Notes: generated by a model from the letters alone, not told the origin. A stretch of 64,000 nt of DNA from Thermomonas beijingensis (GCF_020034655.1 NZ_JAIQDJ010000002.1:124001-188000); one strand, 5' to 3'. Positions 48,447 to 57,285 are shown, numbered from the stretch's first letter. Program-made: numbers and translations.

Positions 48447-48480
48447 CTAGTGTGCGTGAATCGCTAGTGTGCGTGAATCG
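48447..48480. repeat. 17-base tandem duplication
   Basis: CTAGTGTGCGTGAATCG at 48447-48463 is repeated exactly at 48464-48480, directly before the epimerase-like gene and at the edge of the photo-oxidative island. It may be a recent slippage duplication in a promoter or leader. Confidence 0.85.
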
Positions 48481-48527
48481 CGGGGGTTGCCATAGAGTGC
48501 GCGCCGCTGCGCAATCGGTCGGCTGCG

Positions 48528-49082
48528 TCAGTCATTGGCAGTCAGTGTGGCGGTGTGTGGCACGCGCCGCCATTTGTCCACGTTGTAGCCCCAGCCGCGC
48601 AGTTGCTGTCGCGCATGCTCAAGATCATCGACGGAAACCTGCTTGGAACGTGAAAAGACCCAGGCATAGTCACGCGTGTCGCGGGCGACCACCATCAGGC
48701 TGTAGTCGTCGCGCAGCCAGGCCACCACGTACTGTGCCTTGACGGGGCCGAACACGCGCACGTCCCAGACCGCGTTGTTGGTCCCCGGGCGCACCCGCGC
48801 CGGCGCCTCGATGTGCTTGCGCGGACCGTTGGCACGCCCCTGGTTGAAGGTCAGGGTGGTGCGGATGCTGCCGTCCTTGCGCAGCGTGTAGGTTTCCACC
48901 GCGTTCCACGCGTCGCGCTCGAACGCGGTGGGAATGCCGCCGACGAGGTACCAGGTGCCCATGAACCGGGCCAGGTCCACGTGCGGGACGGGGCGGATGG
49001 CGGGCAGGTTGGCGACCACCGCGCCGGCGAGCAGCAGCAGGGCCAGCAGCGATCCAGGACGGAGCAACGGGCGCCGGTGCAT
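48528..49082 (-). CDS. Exported lipocalin (Blc-like), first copy
   Basis: This 184-residue protein has a hydrophobic signal segment (residues 11-25) without a lipobox cysteine, then the lipocalin GxW motif FMGTWYLVGGIPT, ERDAWNAVETYTL, and the second conserved region AWLRDDYSLMVVARDTRDYAWVFSRS. Bacterial lipocalins bind lipids and are linked to membrane maintenance under stress. It is the last gene of the eight-gene lipid operon (11 bases after the Cfa-like gene). ATG 49082 is chosen for the signal peptide; the frame is open upstream only because of the antisense-free high-GC sequence. A paralogue lies at 58922. Confidence 0.85.
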   Translation of the reverse strand: MHRRPLLRPGSLLALLLLAGAVVANLPAIRPVPHVDLARFMGTWYLVGGIPTAFERDAWNAVETYTLRKDGSIRTTLTFNQGRANGPRKHIEAPARVRPGTNNAVWDVRVFGPVKAQYVVAWLRDDYSLMVVARDTRDYAWVFSRSKQVSVDDLEHARQQLRGWGYNVDKWRRVPHTATLTAND

Positions 49083-49093
49083 GGCCGGCCCCG

Positions 49094-50173
49094 TCAGCGA
49101 CGCTCGAACAGGTAGTGCGACACCATCCATTCCTGGCCGTCGGCATAACCGAACAGCTCCGCACAGGCCATCCAGAACATCCGCCAGCGCTGGTACCACA
49201 GGCCGGCGGCCTCGCCGTAGGCGTCGCGCAGGATCGCCATCACCTCGGTGCGGTGCGCGTCCTGGTGCTCCAGCCACTGGTTGGCGGTCTTCTCGTAGTG
49301 GGTGCCTTCCACCAGCCACTGCTGGCGGATCGCCAGCGGCCCCTGGAAGTGCAGCAGCGTGTCCGCCGCCGGCATCAGGCCGCCGGTGAAGAAGTGTCGG
49401 CCCATCCAGTTGTCCTCGCCCTGCGTCTCGAACGGATACAGCAGGGTGCGATGCACGAAGATGTGCACGAACAGCCGGCCACCCGGGCGCAGCCAGCCGG
49501 CGATGCGGCCCAGCAGGCTGTCGTAGTTGCGCATGTGCTCGAACATCTCGACCGAGACGCAGCGGTCGAACGCGTCCGCGGGCAGGTCCAGCGTGTTCAC
49601 GTCGCGGGTCAGCACGCGCACGTTGTCCAGCCCGCGCTCGCGGCAGCGGGCTTCGATGAAGCCGCGCTGCCCGTTGGAATTGGACACCGCGGTGATGCGG
49701 GCGTTCGGGTAGTGCTCCGCCATCCACAATGTCAGCGAGCCCCAGCCGCAGCCCAGCTCCAGGATGTCCTGGCCGTCGGCCAGTCCGGCGCGTTCGCAGT
49801 AGAGCGCCAGCATGGCCTCCTCGGCCTCGCCCAGCGTTTCGTCGCCACGCGGGTAGTAGCAGCAGGAATATTTCAGCCGCGGGCCGAGGCACTGGGTGAA
49901 GAACGCCGGCGGCAGCTCGTAGTGCTGGGCGTTGGCGGCCTCGGTCTCGATCGCCACCGGGCTGTGGCGCAGCTCGTCCAGCCGGGCACGCTGGCGCGCG
50001 GACTGGGCTTCCACGCCGCCGGCCAGTTCGTCCTTCAGGCGCTGTTCGCACAGGCGGCGGATGCCGGCGCGGATGGCGGCGTCCGGCAGCCAGCCGCGCT
50101 CCGCCAGGCCCAGCAGGCCGGGGGCGGGGAGGTCGCGGGCCAATTCGTTGGCGTCCAGGGTGGTCGTGGTCAT
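49094..50173 (-). CDS. Cfa-like SAM-dependent methyltransferase
   Basis: This 359-residue enzyme belongs to the cyclopropane fatty acid synthase-related methyltransferases. It has HYELPPAFFTQCLGPRLKYSCCYY, the SAM motif ILELGCGWGSLTLWMA, VSNSNGQRGFIEARC and VSVEMFEHMRNY. It lacks the full N-terminal domain of true Cfa and is shorter than the Cfa at 51495, so its acyl substrate may differ; lipid methylation is inferred. A GAGGAG site precedes ATG 50173. It follows the DUF1295 gene by 21 bases in the same operon. Confidence 0.85.
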   Translation of the reverse strand: MTTTTLDANELARDLPAPGLLGLAERGWLPDAAIRAGIRRLCEQRLKDELAGGVEAQSARQRARLDELRHSPVAIETEAANAQHYELPPAFFTQCLGPRLKYSCCYYPRGDETLGEAEEAMLALYCERAGLADGQDILELGCGWGSLTLWMAEHYPNARITAVSNSNGQRGFIEARCRERGLDNVRVLTRDVNTLDLPADAFDRCVSVEMFEHMRNYDSLLGRIAGWLRPGGRLFVHIFVHRTLLYPFETQGEDNWMGRHFFTGGLMPAADTLLHFQGPLAIRQQWLVEGTHYEKTANQWLEHQDAHRTEVMAILRDAYGEAAGLWYQRWRMFWMACAELFGYADGQEWMVSHYLFERR

Positions 50174-50194
50174 CGCGCGCTCCTCGTGGCGGTG

Positions 50195-50968
50195 TCAGGA
50201 TTTCGGGAACCAGGGGAACAGCATCGGCGTGCTGCGCTGGTAGTCCCGGTAGTCGTCGCCCCGCGTGCGCAGGGCCTGCTGTTCGGTAAACGGAATGCCG
50301 CTGATGTAGCGCAGGAACAGGTACATCACGACCGGTCCCAGCCAGCCCAGCCAGGCCAGCGGCGCGCCGATGGCGGCGACCGCGTAGGCGCACCAGTGCA
50401 GCCATTCGAAGAAATAGTTCGGATGGCGCGAATACCGCCACAGGCCGCTGCGGCAGGTCTTGCCGCGGTTCGACGGGTCGGCGCGGAAACGGGCCAGTTG
50501 TGCGTCCGCCAGCGATTCGCCGCCCACCGAAACCAGCCAGATCACGGCGGCCACGGCCAGCTGCCAGGGTGCGGGCGCCGGATGCCCGGCCACGGCCGCC
50601 AGCGGCAGCGAGAACAGCACCACCAGCAGCGCCTGGAACTGGAAGAAGCCGAAGAATTTCAGCTGGCTTCCCTGCCAGTGCTCCCGCAGGGCGCGGTAGC
50701 GGCAGTCCTCCGGTTCGCTGCGCACGCGCGCCCACAGGTGCAGGGCCAGCCGCAGCGCCCAGGCGGTGGCCAGCACGCCCACCAGCAGGCGTGCGCCGGG
50801 TGCGCCGGTGCCGGTCAGCGCCAGCAGGAGCGCCGCGGCGGCCAGGCCGGCGGACCAGAGCACATCGACGATGCCGGCATTGTCGCGGCGACGCTGCCAC
50901 TGCCAGCCGAGCACCATCAGCACGGCGGCCAGCAGCCAGATCCATGGCAGTTGTTGGGCGGTGGTCAT
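50195..50968 (-). CDS. DUF1295 / steroid 5-alpha-reductase-like membrane protein
   Basis: This 257-residue protein has six to seven hydrophobic helices and the DUF1295 C-terminal signature GLWRYSRHPNYFFEWLHW, which resembles isoprenylcysteine methyltransferases and steroid 5-alpha reductases. The family is presumed to reduce or modify lipid double bonds using NADPH, but the reaction is not established. ATG 50968 overlaps the stop of the DUF2878 gene (ATGA), so it is coupled in the lipid operon. Confidence 0.85.
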   Translation of the reverse strand: MTTAQQLPWIWLLAAVLMVLGWQWQRRRDNAGIVDVLWSAGLAAAALLLALTGTGAPGARLLVGVLATAWALRLALHLWARVRSEPEDCRYRALREHWQGSQLKFFGFFQFQALLVVLFSLPLAAVAGHPAPAPWQLAVAAVIWLVSVGGESLADAQLARFRADPSNRGKTCRSGLWRYSRHPNYFFEWLHWCAYAVAAIGAPLAWLGWLGPVVMYLFLRYISGIPFTEQQALRTRGDDYRDYQRSTPMLFPWFPKS

Positions 50969-51498
50969 GCGGTACCTCCAGGAGACGTGGATTGCAGGCC
51001 GCGCCGGGCCAGCCAAGCCAGCAGCGGCATCGCCACCGCCCAGCCCGCCGCCAGTGCCAGCAGGCTATGCCACTGTGGTTGGGCGAACTGGACGACGTGC
51101 CAGCCGCGCGCGGCGCCGAGATAGGCCAGCGGGCCGCCGATGGCCCCGAACACCGCCGCCAGCAGCAGGCGCCGGTGCAGATAGCCCAGCAGCGGGACGA
51201 TGGACAGCGCGAACGCCCACCACAGCGCCAGGATCCACGCCGGCGAGCTGGCCCACGGCCAGGCCACCGCGTAGTCGAGCAGGCCGGTGCGCACCCACAG
51301 GTTTTCCAGTAGCAGACCCAGCCCCAGCGCGACCACCACCAGCCGTGCTTCCAGCGCCCGGTGCGGCGATACCAACAACCGCCAGAGCGCGAACAGCCCG
51401 GCGGCGGCGACGCCCGGCCACCACAGGCCGTGGCCGGCGCCGATCACCGCCGCGAACCAGGTGGCCTGGTAGGCCAGCAGGGTCAGCCAGAAGGTCAT
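50965..51498 (-). CDS. DUF2878 membrane protein
   Basis: This 177-residue integral membrane protein has about five hydrophobic helices, starting [20 protein letters not shown]. The pattern and location (after cfa in clusters with DUF1365 and a FAD oxidoreductase) match family DUF2878, of unknown function. It overlaps cfa upstream and DUF1295 downstream by four bases each, strict coupling that suggests a role beside the lipid-modifying enzymes in the membrane. Confidence 0.78.
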   Translation of the reverse strand: MTFWLTLLAYQATWFAAVIGAGHGLWWPGVAAAGLFALWRLLVSPHRALEARLVVVALGLGLLLENLWVRTGLLDYAVAWPWASSPAWILALWWAFALSIVPLLGYLHRRLLLAAVFGAIGGPLAYLGAARGWHVVQFAQPQWHSLLALAAGWAVAMPLLAWLARRGLQSTSPGGTA

Positions 51499-52748
51499 GC
51501 CGCCTCCGAACCCGACGGACGCCAGCCCGGCTTGGCCATCAGCAGGTGCGAGACGCCGATGGAGCGCTCGCGGAACCCGCCTTCGCAATAAGCAAGGTAG
51601 AACTCCCACATGCGGACGAAGCGCTCGTCATAGCCCTGCGCACGCACCGCCGGCAGCTGCGCGAGGAAGCGCTCGCGCCAGGCCTGCAGGGTGCGGGCAT
51701 AGGACAGCCCGAAATCCTCCAGCCCCACCAGCGCCAGGTCGCTGCTGCGGGTCTTCGAGGCCAGCATCGCGCTGACCGAGGGAATGAAGCAGCCGGGGAA
51801 CACGTGGCGCTTGATGAAGTCGACCGAGGCCAGCGCCTGCTCGTAGCGGTGGTCCTCGATGGTGATGGCCTGCACCAGCGCCAGCCCCTCCGGCTTCAGC
51901 AGGTGGCCGATCTGGGCGAAGTAGCTGTCCTGGAAATCCGCGCCCACCGCCTCGATCATCTCGATCGACACCAGCTTGTCGTACTGGCCGGTGAGGTCGC
52001 GGTAGTCGGACTGCAGCAGGGTGATGCGGTCGCCCAGCCCCGCCTGCTGGATCCGCGCCGCGGCCAGGTCATGCTGCTCGCGCGAAATGGTGGTGGTGGT
52101 GACGCGGCAACCGTAGTGCTTGGCGGCGTGCACGGCGAACCCGCCCCAACCGGTGCCGATCTCCACCACGTGGTCGTCCGGGCCCAGCGCCAGCTTGCGG
52201 CAGATCAGGTCCAGCTTGCGGGTGGAGGCCGCTTCCAGCGTGTCGTCCGTGCCGGCCCAGTAGGCCGACGAATACATCAGGTCTTCGGAGAGGAACAGGC
52301 GGAAGAATTCGTTGCCCAGGTCGTAATGGGCGGCGATGTTGCGCCGGCTGCCGCTGCGCGTGTTGCGGCGAAGCAGGTGGATGGCCTTCATCGCCAGCCC
52401 GCCCAACCGCGCGCTGCCGGTTTCCATGCCGTCCAGCAGATCGCGGTTGCGCACCAGCAGGCGCACCAGCGCCACCAGGTCGCTGCAGCGCCACAGCCCG
52501 TCCATGTAGGCCTCGCCGGCGCCCACGCTGCCGTTGCCGGCAAGCGCGCGATAGAAGCCCGGATCCAGCACCTCCAGCGTGACCGTGGGGCCATCGCCGG
52601 CGCGGCCGACCGCGATGGTGCCGAGGGCGTCGCGCACCTCCAGGTGGCCGTGGCCGAAGCCGGACAGGCGTTCGAGCAGGCGCTGGCGCAGGAACCGGTT
52701 GAAGGCGCCGAAGGCGCTGGCCGGTGCGGACTGGACGATGGCGTTCAA
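51495..52748 (-). CDS. cfa: Cyclopropane-fatty-acyl-phospholipid synthase
   Basis: Cfa transfers a methylene group from SAM to double bonds of membrane phospholipid chains. The 417-residue protein has the N-terminal Cfa domain, [20 protein letters not shown] with YSSAYW, the SAM loop [31 protein letters not shown] and [12 protein letters not shown]. The start is unusual: TTG 52748, six bases after a perfect AGGAGG at 52760-52755, overlapping the DUF1365 stop as TTGA. A related ChrR-regulated enzyme in Rhodobacter sphaeroides methylates acyl chains, so methylation rather than cyclopropane formation is also possible. Confidence 0.92.
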   Translation of the reverse strand: MNAIVQSAPASAFGAFNRFLRQRLLERLSGFGHGHLEVRDALGTIAVGRAGDGPTVTLEVLDPGFYRALAGNGSVGAGEAYMDGLWRCSDLVALVRLLVRNRDLLDGMETGSARLGGLAMKAIHLLRRNTRSGSRRNIAAHYDLGNEFFRLFLSEDLMYSSAYWAGTDDTLEAASTRKLDLICRKLALGPDDHVVEIGTGWGGFAVHAAKHYGCRVTTTTISREQHDLAAARIQQAGLGDRITLLQSDYRDLTGQYDKLVSIEMIEAVGADFQDSYFAQIGHLLKPEGLALVQAITIEDHRYEQALASVDFIKRHVFPGCFIPSVSAMLASKTRSSDLALVGLEDFGLSYARTLQAWRERFLAQLPAVRAQGYDERFVRMWEFYLAYCEGGFRERSIGVSHLLMAKPGWRPSGSEAA

Positions 52749-53521
52749 GAACGGCCTCCTGAAAGTCGGGGGTGGTCGTGGAAAGGTGTGCGCTTGAGCC
52801 ACAGCCGCAGCGCCTGCCAGTAGATGGCGCCGATCACCTGCGCGGTCATCAGCGGATAGCGCCACAGCACCCGCGCCAGCGTGGCGGTGCCCAGCGGCCG
52901 ACGCTGCAGCTGCAGGTGTGCGTCGAACTCGCGGCCGTGCGCGCCCAGCACGGCCATGTTGACGTGCAGGGTGTCGCCCGGGACCGTGAAGCGCCAGTCG
53001 TAGCGGCGGGCCATGCCCACGAACGGGGAGACATGGAAGGTCTTGTCGAAGTCCCAACGCAGCATCCGCCCGTTGCCGCGGGCGGCCCCCACCGGCAGCA
53101 CATAGGCATGCCGCTCCAGCCAGGGGGTGTTGGTGATCTCAGCGACGATGCTGTGCAGGGTCTCGCCGTCCGCATCGAAGCAGTAGTAGAAGCTGACCGG
53201 GTTGAACACCACGCCGGCATAGCGCAGGTGCGCCAGCAGCCGCACCGGGCCGGCCGGCCGTTCGCCGGTGGCGGCCTCGACGCGGTCCTTCACGGCTTCC
53301 TTGAGCGGGCGTTCCGGCGGGCCCAGGAAATCCGAGCGGCGGAACTCGGCCAGCGCGCGTCGCGCCGCCGACCACAGCCAGCGGCCGCGGAACACGGTGT
53401 CGATTTCATCGAGGTCGAGGTAGAGCTGCGCCATCCGGTACGCAAACGCATGCGGCCGCGGCGCGGCGCGGCGATGGCGCACCACGCCCTCGTACACGGC
53501 GCTGTGCAGGGGCGTGTTCAT
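52745..53521 (-). CDS. DUF1365 family protein
   Basis: This 258-residue protein begins [20 protein letters not shown] and contains [17 protein letters not shown] and [19 protein letters not shown], the core of family DUF1365. Members are encoded beside Cfa-type synthases and FAD oxidoreductases and are annotated as cyclopropane or unsaturated fatty acid modification proteins. A homologue in R. sphaeroides (RSP1090, as I recall) is needed for the singlet oxygen response. Coupled upstream by ATGA and downstream by TTGA. The reaction is unproven here. Confidence 0.85.
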   Translation of the reverse strand: MNTPLHSAVYEGVVRHRRAAPRPHAFAYRMAQLYLDLDEIDTVFRGRWLWSAARRALAEFRRSDFLGPPERPLKEAVKDRVEAATGERPAGPVRLLAHLRYAGVVFNPVSFYYCFDADGETLHSIVAEITNTPWLERHAYVLPVGAARGNGRMLRWDFDKTFHVSPFVGMARRYDWRFTVPGDTLHVNMAVLGAHGREFDAHLQLQRRPLGTATLARVLWRYPLMTAQVIGAIYWQALRLWLKRTPFHDHPRLSGGRS

Positions 53522-54780
53522 GCCGATCCGCCGTCGTCCGGCCAGTCCACGCCCAGCCCCGCCGCCACGTCGACCGCGCTGCGCATGCCGTCCTCGTGGA
53601 AGCCCCAGCCCCAGTAGGCGCCGGCGAACCAGGTGTGGTTGCGGCCCTGGATGCGGTCCTTGCGCCGCTGCGCCGCTACCGAAACCGCGTTGTAGACCGG
53701 ATGCTGGTAGTGCAGCCGGCGCAGCACCTTGGCCGGGTCGATGGCCTCGCTGCGGTTCAGCGTGACCACGAAGGGCTCGGGCGAACGCAGGCCCTGCAGC
53801 AGGTTCATGCAGTAGCTCACCGTGCAGGGCGCGCCGGGCGTGCCGGGCACGAAGGCGTTCCACGCCGCCCACGCCTTGCGGTGGCGCGGCAGCAGGGAGG
53901 CATCGGTGTGGAGCACCACGTCGTTGGGCTGGTAGGCGATCGCGCCCAGCACGTCGCGCTCGGCGTCACTGGCATCGCCCAGCAGGGCCAGCGCCTGGTC
54001 GCTGTGGCAGGCCAGCACGATGCGGTCGAAGCGCTCGCTGCCCACCACGCTGTCCACGATCACGCCGTGGGCATCGCGGGTCACCGACCGCACCGGGCAG
54101 CGCAGCCGTTCCTGCACCTGCCAACGGGCCCGCAGGGCCGATACATAGGTGGACGACCCGCCGCGCACCACCCGCCATTCGGGGCGGCCGCTGACCTGCA
54201 GCATCTGGTGGTTGGCCATGAACTGCACGAGGTAGCGGGCCGGGAAGGCCAGGACCTGCTCCGGCGGCGAGGACCACAGGGCCGAGGCCATCGGCACCAG
54301 GTGGTCGTCGCGGAAGGCGGCGCCATAGCCGTTGTCATCGAGCCAGTCGCCGATGCCCGGACCGGGACCGTCGCCGTCCAGCAGCGACGGGGCCTGCCGG
54401 TAGAACCGGAACAGGTCGCGCACCATGCCGAGGAAGCGCGGCGACACCAGGTTGCGGCGCTGGCAGAACAGCGTGTCCAGCGTGGCGGCGTTGTATTCCA
54501 GCCCGGTGCGCGCGTTGTGCACCGAGAAGCTCATCGTGGTGGGCTGGGTGGCCACGCCCAGCGCGCGGAACAGCCGCGTCAGCAGCGGGTAGTGGGCCGG
54601 GTTGTGGACGATGAAGCCGGTGTCCACGGCGTAGCGCTGGCCGGCCAGCTCGATCGGGTGCGTATGCGTGTGGCCGCCGAGGTAGTCGTGGGCCTCGAAC
54701 AGCACCACGTCGTGCGCCTGAGATAGCAGCCAGGCGCTGGCCAGGCCGGAAATCCCGGAGCCGACGACGGCGATCCGCAT
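53518..54780 (-). CDS. FAD-dependent oxidoreductase (amine oxidase-like)
   Basis: This 420-residue flavoprotein starts with the dinucleotide loop [19 protein letters not shown] and has the acidic ribose-binding strand [16 protein letters not shown], then [16 protein letters not shown] and the C-terminal FAD contact [19 protein letters not shown]. Relatives lie beside DUF1365 and cfa genes and may desaturate or oxidise modified acyl chains. It starts one base after the desaturase stop and overlaps DUF1365 (ATGA). The product is inferred from neighbours. Confidence 0.87.
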   Translation of the reverse strand: MRIAVVGSGISGLASAWLLSQAHDVVLFEAHDYLGGHTHTHPIELAGQRYAVDTGFIVHNPAHYPLLTRLFRALGVATQPTTMSFSVHNARTGLEYNAATLDTLFCQRRNLVSPRFLGMVRDLFRFYRQAPSLLDGDGPGPGIGDWLDDNGYGAAFRDDHLVPMASALWSSPPEQVLAFPARYLVQFMANHQMLQVSGRPEWRVVRGGSSTYVSALRARWQVQERLRCPVRSVTRDAHGVIVDSVVGSERFDRIVLACHSDQALALLGDASDAERDVLGAIAYQPNDVVLHTDASLLPRHRKAWAAWNAFVPGTPGAPCTVSYCMNLLQGLRSPEPFVVTLNRSEAIDPAKVLRRLHYQHPVYNAVSVAAQRRKDRIQGRNHTWFAGAYWGWGFHEDGMRSAVDVAAGLGVDWPDDGGSA

Positions 54781-54781
54781 C

Positions 54782-55747
54782 TCAGCGCTCCGCCTTCGCC
54801 AGCACCCAATCGGGCACCGGCTTGAGGTCGCGCACCAGGCCCAGCAACGCCATCATCCGCAGGCCGTACCAGGTCAGGTCGATTTCCCACCAGCGGAAAC
54901 CCTGGCGGGCGCTGCTGGAGTAGAAATGGTGGTTGTTGTGCCAGCCCTCGCCGAAGGTCAGCAGCGCCAGCCAGAGGTTGTTGCGGCTGTCGTCAGTGGT
55001 GGCGAAGCGGCGGCTGCCGAAGCGGTGCGCCAGCGAATTGATCGTCACCGTCGCGTGGAACAGCACCACGGTGGAGATGAAGAAACCCCAGACCAGAAGC
55101 TGCGGGCCGCTGGTACCCAGCCCCGGCGCGACGCGCTCCAGCACCTCGCCTAGGACATAGAGGCCCACGGCCATCGCCGCCGGCACCGCCACGTCGTAGC
55201 GGTCCAGCCAGCGCAGTTCCGGGAAGCGCGCCAGGTCGGGCACCCGGCTGAGGTCGGTGGCGAAGGCGCGCTTGGTCAGGAACCAGCCCATGTGGCTGCG
55301 CCAGAACCCGTGGCGGGGCGAATGCAGGTCTTCCGCGGCATCGGAATGGCGGTGGTGGTGGCGATGGTGCGCGGCCCACCACAGCGGCCCGCGCTGCACG
55401 CTGGCGGCGCCGATCAGTGCGAACACGAACTGCAGCGGACGCGAGGTACGGAACGCGCGGTGCGAGAAGTAGCGGTGGTAGAAGCCGGTGATGGCGAACA
55501 TCCGCACCACGTAGAGCAGGGCGGCGACCAGCACCGCCACCGGCGAAACGCCGACCCACAGCACCCCGATGCAGCCCAGGTGCAGCAACACGAACGGCAG
55601 CACCCGCAGCCAGTCCACCCGGTCCGCATCGGCGCCCCCGGCAGCCGGCACGGCGGCGCTGTCGAACCATTGCAGCAGGCTGCACCGAGCCATGCGCACG
55701 GGCATGTCGTCGGGTGATGGAGGGGCGAGTGCAGGGTGTTGGGGCAT
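54782..55747 (-). CDS. Fatty acid desaturase (delta-9 type)
   Basis: This 321-residue membrane di-iron desaturase has the three histidine boxes HRYFSH, HRHHH and HNNHH, hydrophobic hairpins between them, and GEGWHNNHHFYSSSARQGFRWWEID typical of acyl-CoA/acyl-lipid delta-9 desaturases. It would place double bonds in membrane lipid chains, creating substrates for the downstream Cfa-type enzymes. It is the first gene of the eight-gene operon and has a matching ECF promoter at 55802-55775, divergent from the sigma factor. ATG 55747 is selected by proximity to that promoter. Confidence 0.92.
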   Translation of the reverse strand: MPQHPALAPPSPDDMPVRMARCSLLQWFDSAAVPAAGGADADRVDWLRVLPFVLLHLGCIGVLWVGVSPVAVLVAALLYVVRMFAITGFYHRYFSHRAFRTSRPLQFVFALIGAASVQRGPLWWAAHHRHHHRHSDAAEDLHSPRHGFWRSHMGWFLTKRAFATDLSRVPDLARFPELRWLDRYDVAVPAAMAVGLYVLGEVLERVAPGLGTSGPQLLVWGFFISTVVLFHATVTINSLAHRFGSRRFATTDDSRNNLWLALLTFGEGWHNNHHFYSSSARQGFRWWEIDLTWYGLRMMALLGLVRDLKPVPDWVLAKAER

Positions 55748-55774
55748 CGCGGTCTTCCGCTTCGGTTGCCCCCT

Positions 55775-55802
55775 GTACGCCCGCTTGCGCCGATTGGATG
55801 CA
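55775..55802 (-). promoter_or_regulatory. ECF (ChrR-partner) promoter of the lipid operon
   Basis: On the minus strand TGCATCC (55802-55796) and CGTAC (55779-55775) are separated by 16 bases. The same arrangement occurs before four other units of the island. The -10 box lies about 28 bases before the desaturase start. Confidence 0.8.
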
Positions 55803-55823
55803 GCCGCGGCAGGGCGATCACGC

Positions 55824-55851
55824 TGCATCCGATCCGCCGCTGCGTGCGTAC
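55824..55851 (+). promoter_or_regulatory. ECF promoter of the sigma factor-chrR operon
   Basis: TGCATCC (55824-55830), a 16-base spacer and CGTAC (55847-55851) form the same motif as the divergent lipid operon promoter, 21 bases away back to back. It implies autoregulation of the sigma factor. Confidence 0.8.
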
Positions 55852-55945
55852 AGACCGGCAACCATCCTCCATCGTCGGTGTTTGTCCTACCATGCGTGTC
55901 GATGCCACCCACGGGAATCTGTCACCTTTCGAGGTGGCCCGAACC

Positions 55946-56521
55946 ATGTCGATCGCCGAAGCAAGCCCCGGGGACCCGGGCTACTGGTCCGGGCAGATGC
56001 AGGCGGTCGCCCGCCGCCGCGACCAGACCTGCTTCATGCGGATCTACGACCACTTCGCCCCGCGGGTGCGGCTGTACCTGCGCGGCCTGGGCGCCCGCGA
56101 AGCGGTCGCCGAGGAGCTGGCGCAGGAAGCACTGCTGCGCCTGTGGCAGCGCGCCGACAGCTACGACGCAGCGCGCAGTTCGCTGGCCACCTGGCTGTTC
56201 CGGATCGCCCGCAACCTGCACATCGACCGGCTGCGCCGGGAGAACCAGTGGATCGCCGTGGACATGGAGCCGCTGGAGTTCGAGGCGGAAACCGACAATC
56301 CCGCGTTCTCCTCCGCGGAGAGCTTTGCTGCCCACGCCGACCTCAACGAACGCATCGAGCGCCTGTCCGCGACCCAAGCCCGCCTGATTCGCATGTCCTA
56401 TTTCGAAGCCAAGTCCCACCAGCAGATCGCCGATGAACTCGGGATGCCGCTGGGCACGGTCAAATCCTCCATCCGCCGTGCCTTCCTGCGTCTGCAGTCG
56501 GGCGTGCAGGAGGCCACATGA
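55946..56521 (+). CDS. ECF sigma factor, ChrR-partner type
   Basis: This 191-residue sigma factor belongs to the R. sphaeroides RpoE-like group (ECF11). Region 2 is visible as FMRIYDHFAPRVRLYLRG, VAEELAQEALLRLWQRAD and STWLFRIARNLHIDRLRRE; region 4 as LSATQARLIRMSYFEAKSHQQIADELGMPLGTVKSSIRRAFLRL. ATG 55946 follows AGGTGG; ATG 55892 is in frame and possible. It overlaps chrR (ATGA). It would recognise the TGCATCC-N16-CGTAC promoters of the island in response to singlet oxygen. It is unrelated in role to RpoE at 17471. Confidence 0.9.
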   Translation: MSIAEASPGDPGYWSGQMQAVARRRDQTCFMRIYDHFAPRVRLYLRGLGAREAVAEELAQEALLRLWQRADSYDAARSSLATWLFRIARNLHIDRLRRENQWIAVDMEPLEFEAETDNPAFSSAESFAAHADLNERIERLSATQARLIRMSYFEAKSHQQIADELGMPLGTVKSSIRRAFLRLQSGVQEAT

Positions 56522-57192
56522 CCCCGCGCCATCACCTCGATCCGGCCACCCTGGTCAGCCATGCCGCCGGCGCGCTGTCGCCGGAAATGGCGGCAGTGGC
56601 CGACACCCATCTGGAAGGCTGCGGCTACTGCCGCCAGCAGCTGGCAGCGGCCGAGCGGGTCGGCGGCGTGCTGCTGTCGCAGCAGCAACCCGCGGCGCCG
56701 GAGCCGCAGCAGGCCGCACGCCTGCGCGAGGACATGCTGGCGCGCCTGAGTCAGCCGCTGCCCGCGGCGGCAAATGGCCTGTCCGAAACCGCCGATGCCC
56801 CGCGTTCGCTGGACGCGCTGCCACGTCCGTTGCAGCCGTATTTCGGCAAGAGCTGGAAAGCGCTGCGCTGGCGCTGGATGGCACCGGGCGTGCACATGAT
56901 CCGCGCGCCGCGCAGCAGCGGCGATACCTTGGTCCTGCTCAGGATCGCGCCGGGCAAGAGCATGCCGGTGCACAGCCATGGCGGCAGCGAGCTGACCCAG
57001 ATCCTCAAGGGTGCCTACGACGACGAGCTGGGCCATTTCGGCCCCGGCGACATGGCCGACCTGGACAGCGACATCGAGCACCAGCCGGTGACCTCGCCGG
57101 GCGTGCCCTGCATCTGCGTGGCGGCGCTGGACGGCCCGCTGCAGTTCCGCGGCTGGCTGGCGCGCAAGCTGCAGCCGCTGGTGGGCCTGTAA
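56518..57192 (+). CDS. chrR: ChrR family zinc anti-sigma factor
   Basis: ChrR holds its sigma factor inactive until singlet oxygen or organic peroxides act. The 224-residue protein has the N-terminal zinc anti-sigma domain with His6, His31, Cys35 and Cys38 (HLEGCGYC), the same residue numbers as in R. sphaeroides ChrR. The C-terminal cupin domain has metal ligands His151, His153, Glu157 and His187 (VHSHGGSELTQI ... IEHQPV), again with the known spacing. All ligands are present, so it should be functional. It is coupled to the sigma gene by ATGA. Confidence 0.93.
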   Translation: MTPRHHLDPATLVSHAAGALSPEMAAVADTHLEGCGYCRQQLAAAERVGGVLLSQQQPAAPEPQQAARLREDMLARLSQPLPAAANGLSETADAPRSLDALPRPLQPYFGKSWKALRWRWMAPGVHMIRAPRSSGDTLVLLRIAPGKSMPVHSHGGSELTQILKGAYDDELGHFGPGDMADLDSDIEHQPVTSPGVPCICVAALDGPLQFRGWLARKLQPLVGL

Positions 57193-57232
57193 CCCCGGCC
57201 CACCGCCGAACGCCTCTCCTGTCCCAGAAGGA

Positions 57233-57262
57233 AACGGCCCGCATCTCGCGATGCGGGCCGTT
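57233..57262. terminator. Bidirectional terminator between chrR and folE
   Basis: AACGGCCCGCATC at 57233-57245 pairs with GATGCGGGCCGTT at 57250-57262 around TCGC. It lies between two convergent genes and can serve both. Confidence 0.68.
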
Positions 57263-57285
57263 CGTCTTGGTGAAGTGGGCCCCGG

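Noticed and set aside
48528-50945. A single 805-codon minus-strand frame that could be read as a large fusion protein ending in lipocalin
   Set aside because: Only the last 184 codons show a family; the upstream part is out of frame with the real Cfa-like and DUF1295 genes and has no domain.
49115-52823. Long plus-strand open frames (669 and 685 codons) opposite the lipid operon
   Set aside because: They are antisense shadows of high-GC genes; the translations are low in recognisable motifs, rich in Arg, Gln, Ala and His, while the minus-strand frames encode clear families.
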